Source: Anaerosolibacter carboniphilus
GTDB taxonomy: Bacteria > Bacillota > Clostridia > Peptostreptococcales > Thermotaleaceae
Assembly (NCBI RefSeq): GCF_014205875.1
Contig: NZ_JACHEN010000023.1
Location: 32,463-96,462 of the forward strand
Length of the DNA stretch: 64,000 nucleotides
Direction: 5' to 3'
The position numbers and the translations under genes were made by a program. The first letter of the stretch is position 1; every line of letters starts with the position of its first letter. The notes under the pieces were generated by a model. The model was not told the origin of the DNA. It saw nothing but the letters and a program-made list of their open reading frames with translations, and searched no databases. Positions 16,639-25,866 of the stretch are shown here, in pieces.

Positions 16639-16890
16639 ATGAGTGATCATTATATAAATTATGACAGAGAGCCAGTGGTAAATTCCCATGAAAAGTTAAT
16701 AGATATTATCAAGGATATTGGACCTGAGGATGAATTGGTCATTACCATGGATGCTTTCGATGCTGATCAATCGGGCTACATTTTTGGCATTCTGGAAAGG
16801 CATGGTTTTGAAGTACTTCCCAAGGGAAGCAACGAGGGAGACAAATATCATATTGTTGCTCATCGCAAAAAGAATCATAAGCATTCCTAG
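16639..16890 (+). CDS. Small acidic protein of unknown function
   Basis: Protein of 83 residues that I do not recognise. It is acidic in the first half (PEDELVITMDAFDADQSGYIFG) and basic at the end (AHRKKNHKHS). It has no membrane segment, signal or Cys. The ATG at 16639 has AGAGGAGG upstream at good spacing, and the gene is bracketed by two terminators, so it is a genuine single-gene unit. The order of short strands and helices would fit a small alpha/beta fold; no function can be offered. Confidence 0.7.
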   Translation: MSDHYINYDREPVVNSHEKLIDIIKDIGPEDELVITMDAFDADQSGYIFGILERHGFEVLPKGSNEGDKYHIVAHRKKNHKHS

Positions 16891-16917
16891 CAGATGAAAA
16901 TAAAATAGACATGGAAA

Positions 16918-16948
16918 ATAGCCAATCAGATGATTGGCTGTTTTATTA
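16918..16948 (+). terminator. Rho-independent terminator
   Basis: Stem AGCCAATCA/TGATTGGCT followed by GTTTTATT, ending the small-protein gene and insulating the ctsR operon. Confidence 0.8.
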
Positions 16949-17036
16949 AGTGGTAAAAATAAATAGAGAAAAATAAAAATTGAAAGCTATTTTTAGAAAA
17001 TAACAAAATATGGTGAAAAAACATAGAAAATAAACC

Positions 17037-17065
17037 TTGAAATCAGTAAGTGAATTCATTAAAAT
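17037..17065 (+). promoter_or_regulatory. Sigma-A promoter of the ctsR operon
   Basis: TTGAAA (17037-17042), 17-base spacer, TAAAAT (17060-17065). Transcription would start near 17072, just before the CtsR operator. Confidence 0.7.
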
Positions 17066-17077
17066 AAAAATCAGAAA

Positions 17078-17094
17078 GGTCAAAGAAAGTCAAA
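17078..17094 (+). promoter_or_regulatory. CtsR operator
   Basis: Direct heptad repeat GGTCAAA-GAA-AGTCAAA, an exact fit to the known CtsR box (A/GGTCAAANANA/GGTCAAA). Lying between the predicted transcription start and the ctsR ribosome site, it implies autoregulated, heat-inducible transcription of ctsR-mcsA-mcsB-clpC. Confidence 0.9.
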
Positions 17095-17109
17095 AATGGA
17101 GTGTTGCCT

Positions 17110-17577
17110 ATGTCTAGACTTAGTAATATTATCGAAATGTTTATAAAGGAACTATTAAATGATTCCAACAATCTAGCAGTAGAGATACAAAGAAATGAGT
17201 TGGCAGATTATTTTCATTGTGCACCATCTCAGATTAACTATGTGTTAATGACCAGATTTACAGTGGACAAGGGCTATCTGATCGAGAGTAGAAGAGGTGG
17301 CGGCGGTTATATCAAAATTGTTAAGGTGAATGTAGACAAAAACCAATATTTAAGGATGTTGATGGATGAAATTGGAGATGCCATTGGCAAGATGAAGGCA
17401 GAGGGCATCATCCATCGATTAATGGAGAAGGACTTGATTTCTGAAAGAGAGAAGCGATTGATGCTGGCAGCTATCAGTGACCGAAGTATTAATACGCCGA
17501 TCAACTTAAAGGATCATATACGGGCCAACATATTGAAAAGCATGGTGGCAACGATTTTCTTAAATGGGAGGGAATAG
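17110..17577 (+). CDS. ctsR: Transcriptional repressor CtsR
   Basis: Repressor of class III heat-shock genes, 155 residues, dimeric DNA-binding protein. The N-terminal winged helix-turn-helix carries the signature tetraglycine wing (ESRRGGGGYIKI, near residues 58-69), which senses temperature. The C-terminal half is the four-helix domain targeted by McsB arginine phosphorylation. The start is ATG 17110, with GGAG eight bases upstream; GTG 17101 would overlap that site. First gene of the operon, with the CtsR box in its own leader. Confidence 0.95.
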   Translation: MSRLSNIIEMFIKELLNDSNNLAVEIQRNELADYFHCAPSQINYVLMTRFTVDKGYLIESRRGGGGYIKIVKVNVDKNQYLRMLMDEIGDAIGKMKAEGIIHRLMEKDLISEREKRLMLAAISDRSINTPINLKDHIRANILKSMVATIFLNGRE

Positions 17578-17578
17578 C

Positions 17579-18091
17579 ATGTTATGTGAGAACTGTAATA
17601 AAAACACAGCAACGGTCCATGTAACCAAAATATTAAATGATAAAAAAACGGAGCTCCATTTATGTGAGCAATGTGCGAAGCAGAGTGAGGGTGTGCCCTT
17701 TGATACATCCTTCACCATCAACAATTTTCTAACAGGGCTTTTGGATTCTATCCAGGATTCACCCATCAAAGTAGATTATATTAAGACTACGAAGTGTGAT
17801 CATTGTGGAATGACCTATGGGAAATTTAAGCAGTTAGGGAGACTTGGCTGTGCCCATTGTTACAATGCATTTCAGGAAAAACTTCTTCCCCTTGTAAAGC
17901 GTGTTCAGGGTGGTGAGATTCATACCGGCAAGGTTCCCAAAAGGGCTGGTGGAAGCATTCGGTTGAAAAAAGAGATTAAGCGTTTAAAAGGGGAATTAGA
18001 AAAAGCAATTCGTAGTGAAGAATTTGAAAAGGCAGCCGTCTTAAGGGACCAGATCCGAGAGACAGAAAGCCAAATCAATCAGGAAAATTAG
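17579..18091 (+). CDS. mcsA: McsA, activator of protein arginine kinase
   Basis: Protein of 170 residues that activates McsB and helps inactivate CtsR under stress. It has two zinc fingers, CENC...CEQC at residues 3-31 and CDHC...CAHC near 75-105, and a C-terminal UVR helical pair (RSEEFEKAAVLRDQIRE) expected to contact ClpC. The start is ATG 17579, overlapping the end of ctsR (stop 17575-17577) closely, with GGGAGGGAAT as ribosome site; ATG 17564 would precede that site. Confidence 0.94.
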   Translation: MLCENCNKNTATVHVTKILNDKKTELHLCEQCAKQSEGVPFDTSFTINNFLTGLLDSIQDSPIKVDYIKTTKCDHCGMTYGKFKQLGRLGCAHCYNAFQEKLLPLVKRVQGGEIHTGKVPKRAGGSIRLKKEIKRLKGELEKAIRSEEFEKAAVLRDQIRETESQINQEN

Positions 18092-18104
18092 GGAGGGGTG
18101 TACC

Positions 18105-19139
18105 ATGGCGAAGTGGATGGAACAGCTAGGACCTGAAAGTGATATTATTATCAGCAGTAGAATTCGACTGGCTAGAAACATAGAAGAGTTTCCTTTTCCG
18201 GTAGCACTGACAAAAAATAAAAGCAAAGAGTTGATTAAAAAGGTAAGAAATGCGATCCTAGAAGGAAATACCACCTTGAAAAATGATTTTGAGGGTTTTG
18301 AATTAGAAGAGTTGCCTCAGTTGGAAAAACAGGCATTGGTGGAGAAATACTTGATTAGCGCTGCGCTGGTGGATCAGGCAGAGAAAAGTGCTGTTTTGTT
18401 GAACAAGGATGAATCGGTAAGTATCATGATCAATGAAGAAGATCATATACGGATTCAATGCCTATTACCAGGTTTTCAATTAAATGAAGCTTGGAATACT
18501 GCAGATAAAATTGATGATGTTTTGGAGGGAAATATAAAGTATGCCTTTGATGAGGAATTAGGATATCTTACCTCCTGCCCTACCAATGTAGGTACAGGTA
18601 TTCGTGCTTCTGTCATGGTACATCTGCCTGCTCTGACCATGACAGGCTATATCAATCGAATTCTACAAGCAGCCAGTCAAATTGGTTTGGCAGTACGAGG
18701 AATTCATGGTGAAGGTACTGAGTTTACGGGAAATATATTTCAAATTTCCAATCAACTGACTCTTGGACGGAATGAAGGAGAGATTATCGCAAACTTAAAG
18801 GATGTGACTCTCCAGATTATTCAAAAGGAAAGAGATGCAAGGAATACGCTGTTATCTAGCAACCGCATCCAGCTGGAGGACAGAATGTATAGATCCTATG
18901 GAATCTTAGTCAATGCTAGGATATTAAGCTCTCAAGAATTTATGAAGCTTCTATCTGATCTGAGACTGGCGGTAGACATGAAGATTATCGAAGGAATTTC
19001 TCTAAATGTCATCAATCAAATGATGGTGATGGCGCAACCAGCCTATTTACAGAAGAGTGCTGGAAAGCCTTTGAGCGTCAATGAAAGAGATATTCGCAGA
19101 GCAATGATTGTTAGAGAAAAGCTTACAAGCATGAAATAG
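18105..19139 (+). CDS. mcsB: Protein arginine kinase McsB
   Basis: Phosphagen-kinase-fold enzyme of 344 residues that phosphorylates arginines of CtsR and of damaged proteins, marking them for ClpC-ClpP. The nucleotide-binding signature SSRIRLARN is near residue 22, the catalytic loop CPTNVGTGIRASV near 160-172, and the C-terminal pArg-binding segment ends in NERDIRRAMIVREK. Ribosome site AGGGAGGGG precedes ATG 18105, 13 bases after mcsA. The length matches the family. Confidence 0.95.
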   Translation: MAKWMEQLGPESDIIISSRIRLARNIEEFPFPVALTKNKSKELIKKVRNAILEGNTTLKNDFEGFELEELPQLEKQALVEKYLISAALVDQAEKSAVLLNKDESVSIMINEEDHIRIQCLLPGFQLNEAWNTADKIDDVLEGNIKYAFDEELGYLTSCPTNVGTGIRASVMVHLPALTMTGYINRILQAASQIGLAVRGIHGEGTEFTGNIFQISNQLTLGRNEGEIIANLKDVTLQIIQKERDARNTLLSSNRIQLEDRMYRSYGILVNARILSSQEFMKLLSDLRLAVDMKIIEGISLNVINQMMVMAQPAYLQKSAGKPLSVNERDIRRAMIVREKLTSMK

Positions 19140-19229
19140 AGGCGGCATGCTTTAGAAATGCTTAATAGAAATTTTGATGGAAATACTACAATGAGTGAGA
19201 ATAAAGAAATATCGTTGGAGGTGTGAAAG

Positions 19230-21671
19230 ATGGCTATGTTTGGGAGATTTACAGAGAGAGCGCAAAAAGCAATTCTCCTCGCACAAGAGGAGGCGCAAAG
19301 TCTACGTCACAATTATGTAGGCACGGAGCATCTATTGCTGGGTCTACTACAAGAAGGAGAAGGCATTGCAGCAAAGGTACTCCTAAGCCTTGGAATTGGT
19401 GTAAAAGAGTTAAAAACTAGAATTGAAACCATGATTGGTACAGGAAATGAAGATAGTGCCCAACTGTTAGGCTTTACGCCAAGAACAAAAAGGGTATTTG
19501 AATTAAGCTTTTCTGAAGCTCGAGCCCTGGGGCACAATTACATCGGTACGGAGCACCTACTATTAGGTTTGATCCGAGAAGGGGAAGGTATCGCTGCGAA
19601 ACTATTGGTGGACAGCGGCGTAAGCCTTGGAAAGGCAAGAGACGAAATCATCAAGCTCCTTGGCAACTCTATTCCCAACAAGGACGTGGAGGGCAATCAT
19701 TATATGGCAAACAATAAAGGAACGCCAACATTGAATGAGTATGGTAGAGATTTGACAGAGATGGCCAAGGAAGGGAAGTTAGATCCTGTCATTGGCAGGG
19801 AGAAAGAGATTGAAAGGGTTATCCAGATCCTCAGCCGTAGAACAAAAAATAATCCTTGTCTCATTGGTGAGCCTGGTGTAGGTAAAACGGCCATCGCAGA
19901 GGGATTGGCCCAAAGGATTGTGGAAGGAAATATACCCGAACTACTAAGAAATAAGCGGGTTGTCACCCTAGACCTAGCTTCTATGGTTGCAGGAGCAAAA
20001 TACCGAGGAGAATTTGAAGATCGGTTGAAAAAGATCATGGAGGAACTCAGGAAATCAGGGGATGTGATTCTCTTTATTGATGAAATGCATACAATTATTG
20101 GTGCAGGTGCTGCAGAAGGAGCCATTGATGCTTCCAATATTTTAAAGCCTGCCTTGGCAAGAGGAGAATTGCAGGCCATTGGTGCTACCACTTTGGATGA
20201 GTATAGAAAACATGTTGAAAAGGATCCAGCCTTAGAGAGAAGATTCCAACCCATCACTGTAGAAGAACCAACGGTGGAAGAGTCCATCCAGATTCTAAAA
20301 GGGCTGAGGGATCGATATGAAGCACATCATCGGGTAAAAATTACAGATGATGCATTAAGAGCAGCAGCAGAGTTGTCTCATCGATATATTCGGGATCGAT
20401 TCTTACCGGACAAAGCAGTGGATGTAATCGATGAGGCTGCATCAAAGGTGAGACTACAAATTGTAACTCAGCCACCAGAGCTAAAAGACTTAGAGGAAAA
20501 GTTGGAAGAATTGCTAAAAGAAAAGGAAGAGGCCATCAGTGGTCAGGATTTTGAAAAAGCAGCAAAAATAAGGGATGAAGAGAAAAAAATCAAGGATGAA
20601 TTGGCAAATCGAAAGAACAATTGGCGTGTAGGCCACGGGGATCAAGCAACGGTGGGAGAAGATGAAGTAGCTGCCATTGTATCGGACTGGACGGGTATTC
20701 CTGTAAATAAAATGGCTCAGGAAGAGTCAGAAAAGCTCTTAAACATTGAAAGCATTCTTCATGAGCGTGTCATCGGTCAGGAGGAAGCTGTAGAGGCTGT
20801 GTCTAAAGCAGTTCGCAGAGCAAGGGTTGGATTGAAAGATCCAAAGCGCCCCATCGGTTCTTTTATCTTCTTAGGTCCTACTGGAGTAGGAAAAACAGAA
20901 CTGTCCAAAGCGTTGGCGGAAGCCCTCTTTGGTGATGAAAATGCTATGATTCGAATCGATATGTCAGAATACATGGAGAAACATACGGTCTCAAGATTGG
21001 TTGGTTCTCCTCCAGGATATGTGGGATATGACGAAGGTGGCCAATTGACAGAAAAGATACGAAGAAAACCATATTCAGTCATCCTATTCGATGAAATTGA
21101 AAAAGCCCATCCCGATGTGTTCAATATCCTGCTGCAAATATTGGATGATGGACGATTGACAGATGCTAAGGGTAGAATGGTAGATTTCAAAAATACTGTG
21201 GTAATCATGACATCCAATGTGGGTGCCCATACCATTAAAAAGCAAAGTACCTTAGGATTTGCAGGAAATGAAGAAAATGAAAAAAGAGATGCCTACGAAA
21301 AGATGAAAGAGAATGTGACAGGGGAGCTAAAGAGAACCTTTAGACCTGAGTTCTTGAATAGAATTGATGAGACCATTGTGTTCCACGCATTGGAGGAAGA
21401 GCATATTCAGCGGATTGTGGAATTGATGATCAAGGATTTATCTAAGCGAATGAAAGAATTGAACATTTCACTGGATGTATCCCAAGAAGCCAAGAAACTG
21501 TTGGCCGAAAAGGGTTTTGATCAGGCGTATGGAGCAAGACCATTGAAACGTGCTATTACGAAGATGGTGGAGGATGGATTGTCAGAAGAAATGTTAAAAG
21601 GCAAGATTAGCAAGGATGATAACATTCTCGTGGATGTTGAGCATCAAGAGATTGTATTTAGGGAAAAATAA
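19230..21671 (+). CDS. clpC: ATP-dependent Clp protease ATPase subunit ClpC
   Basis: Hexameric AAA+ unfoldase of 813 residues that feeds substrates to ClpP. It has two N-terminal Clp repeats (near 5-75 and 80-145), the first AAA module with Walker A GEPGVGKT, a coiled middle domain with a UVR stretch ([15 protein letters not shown], near 440), the second AAA module with GPTGVGKT and a C-terminal D2-small domain. The start ATG 19230 has GGAGGTG upstream; the family begins [10 protein letters not shown]. Last gene of the CtsR operon; a terminator follows. Confidence 0.96.
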   Translation: MAMFGRFTERAQKAILLAQEEAQSLRHNYVGTEHLLLGLLQEGEGIAAKVLLSLGIGVKELKTRIETMIGTGNEDSAQLLGFTPRTKRVFELSFSEARALGHNYIGTEHLLLGLIREGEGIAAKLLVDSGVSLGKARDEIIKLLGNSIPNKDVEGNHYMANNKGTPTLNEYGRDLTEMAKEGKLDPVIGREKEIERVIQILSRRTKNNPCLIGEPGVGKTAIAEGLAQRIVEGNIPELLRNKRVVTLDLASMVAGAKYRGEFEDRLKKIMEELRKSGDVILFIDEMHTIIGAGAAEGAIDASNILKPALARGELQAIGATTLDEYRKHVEKDPALERRFQPITVEEPTVEESIQILKGLRDRYEAHHRVKITDDALRAAAELSHRYIRDRFLPDKAVDVIDEAASKVRLQIVTQPPELKDLEEKLEELLKEKEEAISGQDFEKAAKIRDEEKKIKDELANRKNNWRVGHGDQATVGEDEVAAIVSDWTGIPVNKMAQEESEKLLNIESILHERVIGQEEAVEAVSKAVRRARVGLKDPKRPIGSFIFLGPTGVGKTELSKALAEALFGDENAMIRIDMSEYMEKHTVSRLVGSPPGYVGYDEGGQLTEKIRRKPYSVILFDEIEKAHPDVFNILLQILDDGRLTDAKGRMVDFKNTVVIMTSNVGAHTIKKQSTLGFAGNEENEKRDAYEKMKENVTGELKRTFRPEFLNRIDETIVFHALEEEHIQRIVELMIKDLSKRMKELNISLDVSQEAKKLLAEKGFDQAYGARPLKRAITKMVEDGLSEEMLKGKISKDDNILVDVEHQEIVFREK

Positions 21672-21688
21672 TAAAAGCTCTCAGGAAG

Positions 21689-21726
21689 AACTCCCAATCT
21701 TGGGATTACTCCTGGGAGTTTTTTTA
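21689..21726 (+). terminator. Rho-independent terminator of the ctsR operon
   Basis: AACTCCCA/TGGGAGTT stem with a 16-base loop, then TTTTTTTA. Confidence 0.8.
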
Positions 21727-21747
21727 TATGGAGATTGAGAAATAGCT

Positions 21748-21921
21748 GTAGGGGCGAACAGTGTTCGCCCGTTATTTGTGGTGAGCGCAATTCTGTATAG
21801 ATGCATAATTGCTGTCATTCTGAACGGCAGTGAAGAATCTCAAAGGAAGATCCTTCGCGATGCTCAGGATGACAGACGGGCTAGTATTCCTGGTCTGCTG
21901 GCGAACACTGTTCGCCCCTAC
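21748..21921. repeat. Long copy (174 bp) of the GTAGGGGCGA palindromic repeat
   Basis: Ends GTAGGGGCGAAC (from 21748) and TTCGCCCCTAC (to 21921). The left end itself forms GGGCGAACAGTGTTCGCCC. The inner imperfect inverted repeat (CTGTCATTCTGAACGGCAG with the GATGCTCAGGATGACAG arm) matches the core of the copy at 11802, and the outer arms match as well, so the two are members of one family. Confidence 0.8.
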
Positions 21922-21976
21922 GATCTTAATCTCTAGTATATTTTTAGAAAATACATAAAAAAACAGTAAAAATATA

Positions 21977-22005
21977 TTGTATACAAGAAAGGAGTATGTT
22001 ATTAT
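21977..22005 (+). promoter_or_regulatory. Predicted promoter of pheB-hom-thrC-thrB
   Basis: TTGTAT (21977-21982), 17-base spacer, TATTAT (22000-22005), about 60 bases before the pheB start. Confidence 0.45.
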
Positions 22006-22067
22006 GAATACTATAGTTTTCCACAAGAAAACAAATGTGCTTAAAATACGGACAAAGAGGTGGAACC

Positions 22068-22508
22068 ATGGGCAAGAAAAAGTTTTTAATTATTGACACA
22101 GAAATCTTACCAGATGTATATGAAAAGGTTCTTTTTGCCAAGGAGCTCATCCGTCTTGGAAAGGCGAAGGGCGTCACGGAAGCAGTAGAAATGGCTGAGA
22201 TCAGTAGAAGTACTTTTTATAAATATAAAGATTTTATTTTTTCTACATCAGAGCATGCAGCGGGACAGAAAGTGACGATATCCCTGCTGCTAAATCATAC
22301 GCCAGGGATATTATCGAATATACTGAATCACTTGGCTAGCTGTAAGGCAAATATCTTGACCATTCATCAGGATATTCCCATCAATAATGCAGCCAATATC
22401 AGCCTTACTTTTGATATTTCCAGCGTAATCATAGGTATGGATGAACTGTTGAACAGTTTAAAAGATCAAAGTGGGGTATTGAGAGCAGAGCTAATCGCAA
22501 TGGAATAG
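22068..22508 (+). CDS. pheB: ACT domain-containing protein, PheB/UPF0735 family
   Basis: Protein of 146 residues. The N-terminal half looks like a small helical DNA-binding-type region (AEISRSTFYKYKDFIF, near 43-58); the C-terminal half is an ACT domain (VTISLLLNHTPGILSNILNHLA), a fold that binds amino acids. The family sits beside threonine or phenylalanine genes and is thought to be regulatory, without a proven mechanism. The start is ATG 22068 after AGAGGTGG; the longer ATG-containing frame to 22035 has no ribosome site. The hom gene follows after two bases, so it is likely the first gene of the threonine operon. Confidence 0.85.
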   Translation: MGKKKFLIIDTEILPDVYEKVLFAKELIRLGKAKGVTEAVEMAEISRSTFYKYKDFIFSTSEHAAGQKVTISLLLNHTPGILSNILNHLASCKANILTIHQDIPINNAANISLTFDISSVIIGMDELLNSLKDQSGVLRAELIAME

Positions 22509-22510
22509 GA

Positions 22511-23764
22511 GTGAGGAAAGTGGTGTCAATTGGAGTATTAGGATATGGAGTCGTTGGGTCTGGTGTAGTGGACCTGCTCCAAAAAAATGGTGATAAACTA
22601 CGCCAGAAACTAGGTGTCGATTTAAATGTTTTTAAAATTTTAGTTAAAAATCTAGATAAGCACAAGGGGAGGAGCCCTCTGTTAACCAACAAAGCGGAAG
22701 ATGTTATCCATGAAAAGGTAGACATCGTGATTGAGGTGATGGGAGGAATTGATCCAGCCTATGCATATGTGAAAAAAGCCTTGGTAATGAAAAAGCATGT
22801 TATTACAGCCAATAAGGATTTGGTTGCAGCCCATGGGGAAGAACTTATGGCATTGGCTCGTGAAAATCAAGTGTGTTTTGCCTATGAAGCAAGCGTAGGA
22901 GGCGGCATACCCATTATTCGGCCTATGACAGATTCTTTGGCAGCCAATGACATTTCTCAAATTGCGGCAATTCTCAATGGAACAACCAATTATATTTTAA
23001 CCAAAATGTATAAGGAAAATATGGACTACAAGGCTGCTCTTCAGGAAGCCCAACGTTTGGGGTTTGCAGAATCCAATCCAGAGTCCGACGTCATGGGATA
23101 TGATGCGGCGAGAAAATTATCCATCCTATCTACCTTGGCCTACGATCAGAAAATTGATTGGAAGGAGATCGATGTGGAGGGGATCACCCATATTGATGCA
23201 CAAGATATAAAATATGCAAAAAAACTAGGGTGTGTGATTAAGCTTCTTGCCATTAGCAAGAAAAAAGGGGATGGCATATTTGCAGCGGTACGCCCTGTCA
23301 TGGTCAGTGAAAAGGGACCCTTTGGACAGATCGACAATGAATTTAATGGGATTATGTTTCAAGGAGACGCCATCGGGGAAATGATGTTCATTGGAAAAGG
23401 AGCTGGGAAGTTACCTACTGCCAGCGCGGTAGTCGGTGATATTGTCCATATTGTTCAAAACCATAAGGGTAAATATGGGAAAGTAATCGTCGAAAGGAAG
23501 CAACCTTGTCATAAGTGGGAAAATCCTTTCCAGTGGATGCTGAGGATCAAGACTGATGATCGGTACAAAGTAATGGGTAGCATAAGTGAATTATTTTCCA
23601 TTAACAATTTCATGTTTGACGATGCTCAAGACAAAGGAGAAGTTATATGTGTTGTAGAAATAGAGAACGAATTGAGTGGATATGAAAAGCTTCGTCATTT
23701 AGAAGCACAAGGATATATTAAGGGCATTAAAAAGATAATGAAATTGGAGGAGATCGCTTCATGA
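22511..23764 (+). CDS. hom: Homoserine dehydrogenase
   Basis: NAD(P)-dependent reduction of aspartate semialdehyde to homoserine, 417 residues. The Rossmann motif [13 protein letters not shown] is at the N-terminus, the catalytic segment with [10 protein letters not shown] and the hinge [15 protein letters not shown] stretch ([13 protein letters not shown]) in the middle, and a C-terminal ACT domain near 345-410 gives the site for threonine feedback. The start is uncertain: GTG 22511 is taken, but GTG 22523 has a better spaced AGGA. The thrC gene overlaps its stop by four bases. Confidence 0.94.
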   Translation: MRKVVSIGVLGYGVVGSGVVDLLQKNGDKLRQKLGVDLNVFKILVKNLDKHKGRSPLLTNKAEDVIHEKVDIVIEVMGGIDPAYAYVKKALVMKKHVITANKDLVAAHGEELMALARENQVCFAYEASVGGGIPIIRPMTDSLAANDISQIAAILNGTTNYILTKMYKENMDYKAALQEAQRLGFAESNPESDVMGYDAARKLSILSTLAYDQKIDWKEIDVEGITHIDAQDIKYAKKLGCVIKLLAISKKKGDGIFAAVRPVMVSEKGPFGQIDNEFNGIMFQGDAIGEMMFIGKGAGKLPTASAVVGDIVHIVQNHKGKYGKVIVERKQPCHKWENPFQWMLRIKTDDRYKVMGSISELFSINNFMFDDAQDKGEVICVVEIENELSGYEKLRHLEAQGYIKGIKKIMKLEEIAS

Positions 23765-24813
23765 AATGGAATGGCCTAATTCATCAGTATAGGAAGTACT
23801 TACCGGTAACGGAGGAAACACCTATTGTAACCTTATGTGAGGGCAATACACCCTTGATTCGAGCAGAGAATCTAGAAAAGGAAATGCCAGGACTAGAGAT
23901 CTACTTGAAATATGATGGTTTGAATCCCACAGGCTCTTTTAAGGATAGAGGAATGACCATGGCAGTTACCAAGGCGGTAGAAGCAGGAGCTAAAGCGATT
24001 ATTTGTGCATCGACGGGGAATACTTCAGCCTCAGCAGCAGCCTTTGCAGCAAAGGCGGGCATCCGATGCATCGTTATTATTCCTAATAAGAAAATTGCTA
24101 TGGGGAAACTGGCTCAAGCTTTTGCTTATGGCGCAGAAATAATAGCTATTGATGGAAACTTTGATGATGCCTTGCAGATGGTAAAGGAAATTTCAGAAAA
24201 ATATCCCATTACCATGGTAAACTCCATTAACCCTTACAGAATCGAGGGACAAAAAACCAGCGCCTTTGAGGTGTGTGAGCAGTTGGAAGAGGCTCCCGAT
24301 TATTTATCTATACCTGTAGGTAATGCAGGCAATATCACCGCTTACTGGAAAGGATTTAAGGAATACAAGGCAGAAGGAAAAATTGATAAATTACCTAAAC
24401 TTTTGGGTTTCCAGGCCAGTGGGGCAGCTCCTATTGTGGAGAATCGGGTGTTTGAGAATCCAGAGACCATCGCTACGGCAATTCGAATAGGTAACCCAGC
24501 CAGTTGGGATAAAGCAGTAACTGCCCTCAATGAATCGGAGGGTATGATTCATAAGATTACCGATGAGGAAATTCTTGAAGCCTACAGCATGGTAGCCAGT
24601 AGAGAAGGTATATTTGCAGAGCCTGCCTCCTGTATATCTATCGCAGGTATCTACAAATTGTATAAAGAAGGAAAACTGGAGAAGGGCAAAAAGGTTGTTT
24701 GCGTTTTAACAGGCAATGGACTCAAAGATCCTGATACTGCTGTAGGACTTGGTGGTTCTATCAAAGAATTAAAGGCGGATTTTGGTTTAATTGAGAAGGA
24801 AATCATAGGATAA
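23761..24813 (+). CDS. thrC: Threonine synthase
   Basis: PLP enzyme of 350 residues converting O-phosphohomoserine to threonine. The PLP Lys is in [11 protein letters not shown] (near residue 60), the phosphate-binding loop is in [14 protein letters not shown], and the C-terminal [12 protein letters not shown] is the family signature. This is the short threonine synthase class. ATG 23761 overlaps the hom stop (ATGA), showing translational coupling; GGAGGAG is upstream. Confidence 0.95.
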   Translation: MKWNGLIHQYRKYLPVTEETPIVTLCEGNTPLIRAENLEKEMPGLEIYLKYDGLNPTGSFKDRGMTMAVTKAVEAGAKAIICASTGNTSASAAAFAAKAGIRCIVIIPNKKIAMGKLAQAFAYGAEIIAIDGNFDDALQMVKEISEKYPITMVNSINPYRIEGQKTSAFEVCEQLEEAPDYLSIPVGNAGNITAYWKGFKEYKAEGKIDKLPKLLGFQASGAAPIVENRVFENPETIATAIRIGNPASWDKAVTALNESEGMIHKITDEEILEAYSMVASREGIFAEPASCISIAGIYKLYKEGKLEKGKKVVCVLTGNGLKDPDTAVGLGGSIKELKADFGLIEKEIIG

Positions 24814-24827
24814 GGATTGTGAGAACG

Positions 24828-25715
24828 ATGACCTATCATATACGTGTACCAGCAACAACGGCTAACCTAGGACCTGGTTTCGACGCTCTTGGGCTGGCAT
24901 TAAAGCTGTATAACGAGTTTCGAATAGAGACGATTGAATCAGGTATAGAGATGCTAGGGTGTGATGATATTCCCTTGGGAGAGAATTTAATCTACACGAC
25001 CATCCAAAGACTGTTTCATGAATATCATCATGAGAAATACGGGGTTAGGGTGATCTCTCATAAGATAGATATCCCCCTTAGCAGAGGCTTGGGAAGCAGT
25101 GCGGCTTGTATTGCAGCAGGCATAGTCATTGCCAATAGGGCCATGGGTGAACGACTAGGACTTGAAGATATGATCCGGATCGGCACAGAATTGGAAGGTC
25201 ATCCCGATAACATAGTACCTGCGCTGGTGGGCGGCATGGTCGCTTCGATTCATGAGGGAGATCAGGTAATATACACAAGGATAAGTATTCCACAGAGTTT
25301 ATGTTTTGCTTTGATGATTCCAGAGTTTACCGTATCCACTGGGGAAGCAAGAAAAGTGCTTCCAGATCATTACTCCAAGAAGGATTGTATTTTTAATATA
25401 TCCAGAACTGCTTTGCTGGTGGCAGCCATGCAAAATGGAGAACTGGAAAAACTGAGGGTTGCCACTGGTGATAGAATTCATCAGCCTTATCGAATGGGGC
25501 TAATACCTGGATTGGAGGCAATATTTCAGAAGGCCCAGGCGTTAGGCTCCAAAACGGAGGTTATCAGTGGATCAGGTTCTACCCTCATGGCAATGATTGA
25601 ACGAAACAATATTCGATTTGAAGATGAAATGAATGATTTTCTATCAGCCATGGAGGGTGGCTGGTATGTGAAGATTTTAGAACATGATCAGGAAGGTATA
25701 CAGATCTATGAATAA
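24828..25715 (+). CDS. thrB: Homoserine kinase
   Basis: GHMP-family kinase of 295 residues that phosphorylates homoserine, the substrate step for ThrC. It starts with VPATTANLGPGFD, has the ATP loop PLSRGLGSSAACIAAG near 92-107 and a C-terminal GHMP domain with SGSGSTLMAM. The start is ATG 24828, 11 bases after AAGGA; an in-frame GTG at 24819 would leave only two bases and is less likely. Last gene of the operon. Confidence 0.93.
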   Translation: MTYHIRVPATTANLGPGFDALGLALKLYNEFRIETIESGIEMLGCDDIPLGENLIYTTIQRLFHEYHHEKYGVRVISHKIDIPLSRGLGSSAACIAAGIVIANRAMGERLGLEDMIRIGTELEGHPDNIVPALVGGMVASIHEGDQVIYTRISIPQSLCFALMIPEFTVSTGEARKVLPDHYSKKDCIFNISRTALLVAAMQNGELEKLRVATGDRIHQPYRMGLIPGLEAIFQKAQALGSKTEVISGSGSTLMAMIERNNIRFEDEMNDFLSAMEGGWYVKILEHDQEGIQIYE

Positions 25716-25757
25716 GGGCTTTATGGGGTACACCCCTATAGAGCTCTTTATTTTGTC
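25713..25757 (+). terminator. Rho-independent terminator of the threonine operon
   Basis: Long stem with GGGG/CCCC at the loop and a further ten pairs after one bulged T, then TTTATTTT. Confidence 0.75.
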
Positions 25758-25866
25758 TATTGATAGAAATTGGGATTTTAATAGCATTGACGGGAAAATA
25801 CCAAAAAGATACAATCAGAGTAGAAAAGAGCATATGACAAGTAGGGGAAAATAGTGGGAGGAAGAA

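Noticed and set aside
22004..22096. Short ORF MNTIVFHKKT... with AAGGAG upstream as a threonine leader peptide
   Set aside because: It has only three Thr and two Ile codons, no terminator/antiterminator pair, and its start codon overlaps the predicted -10 box.
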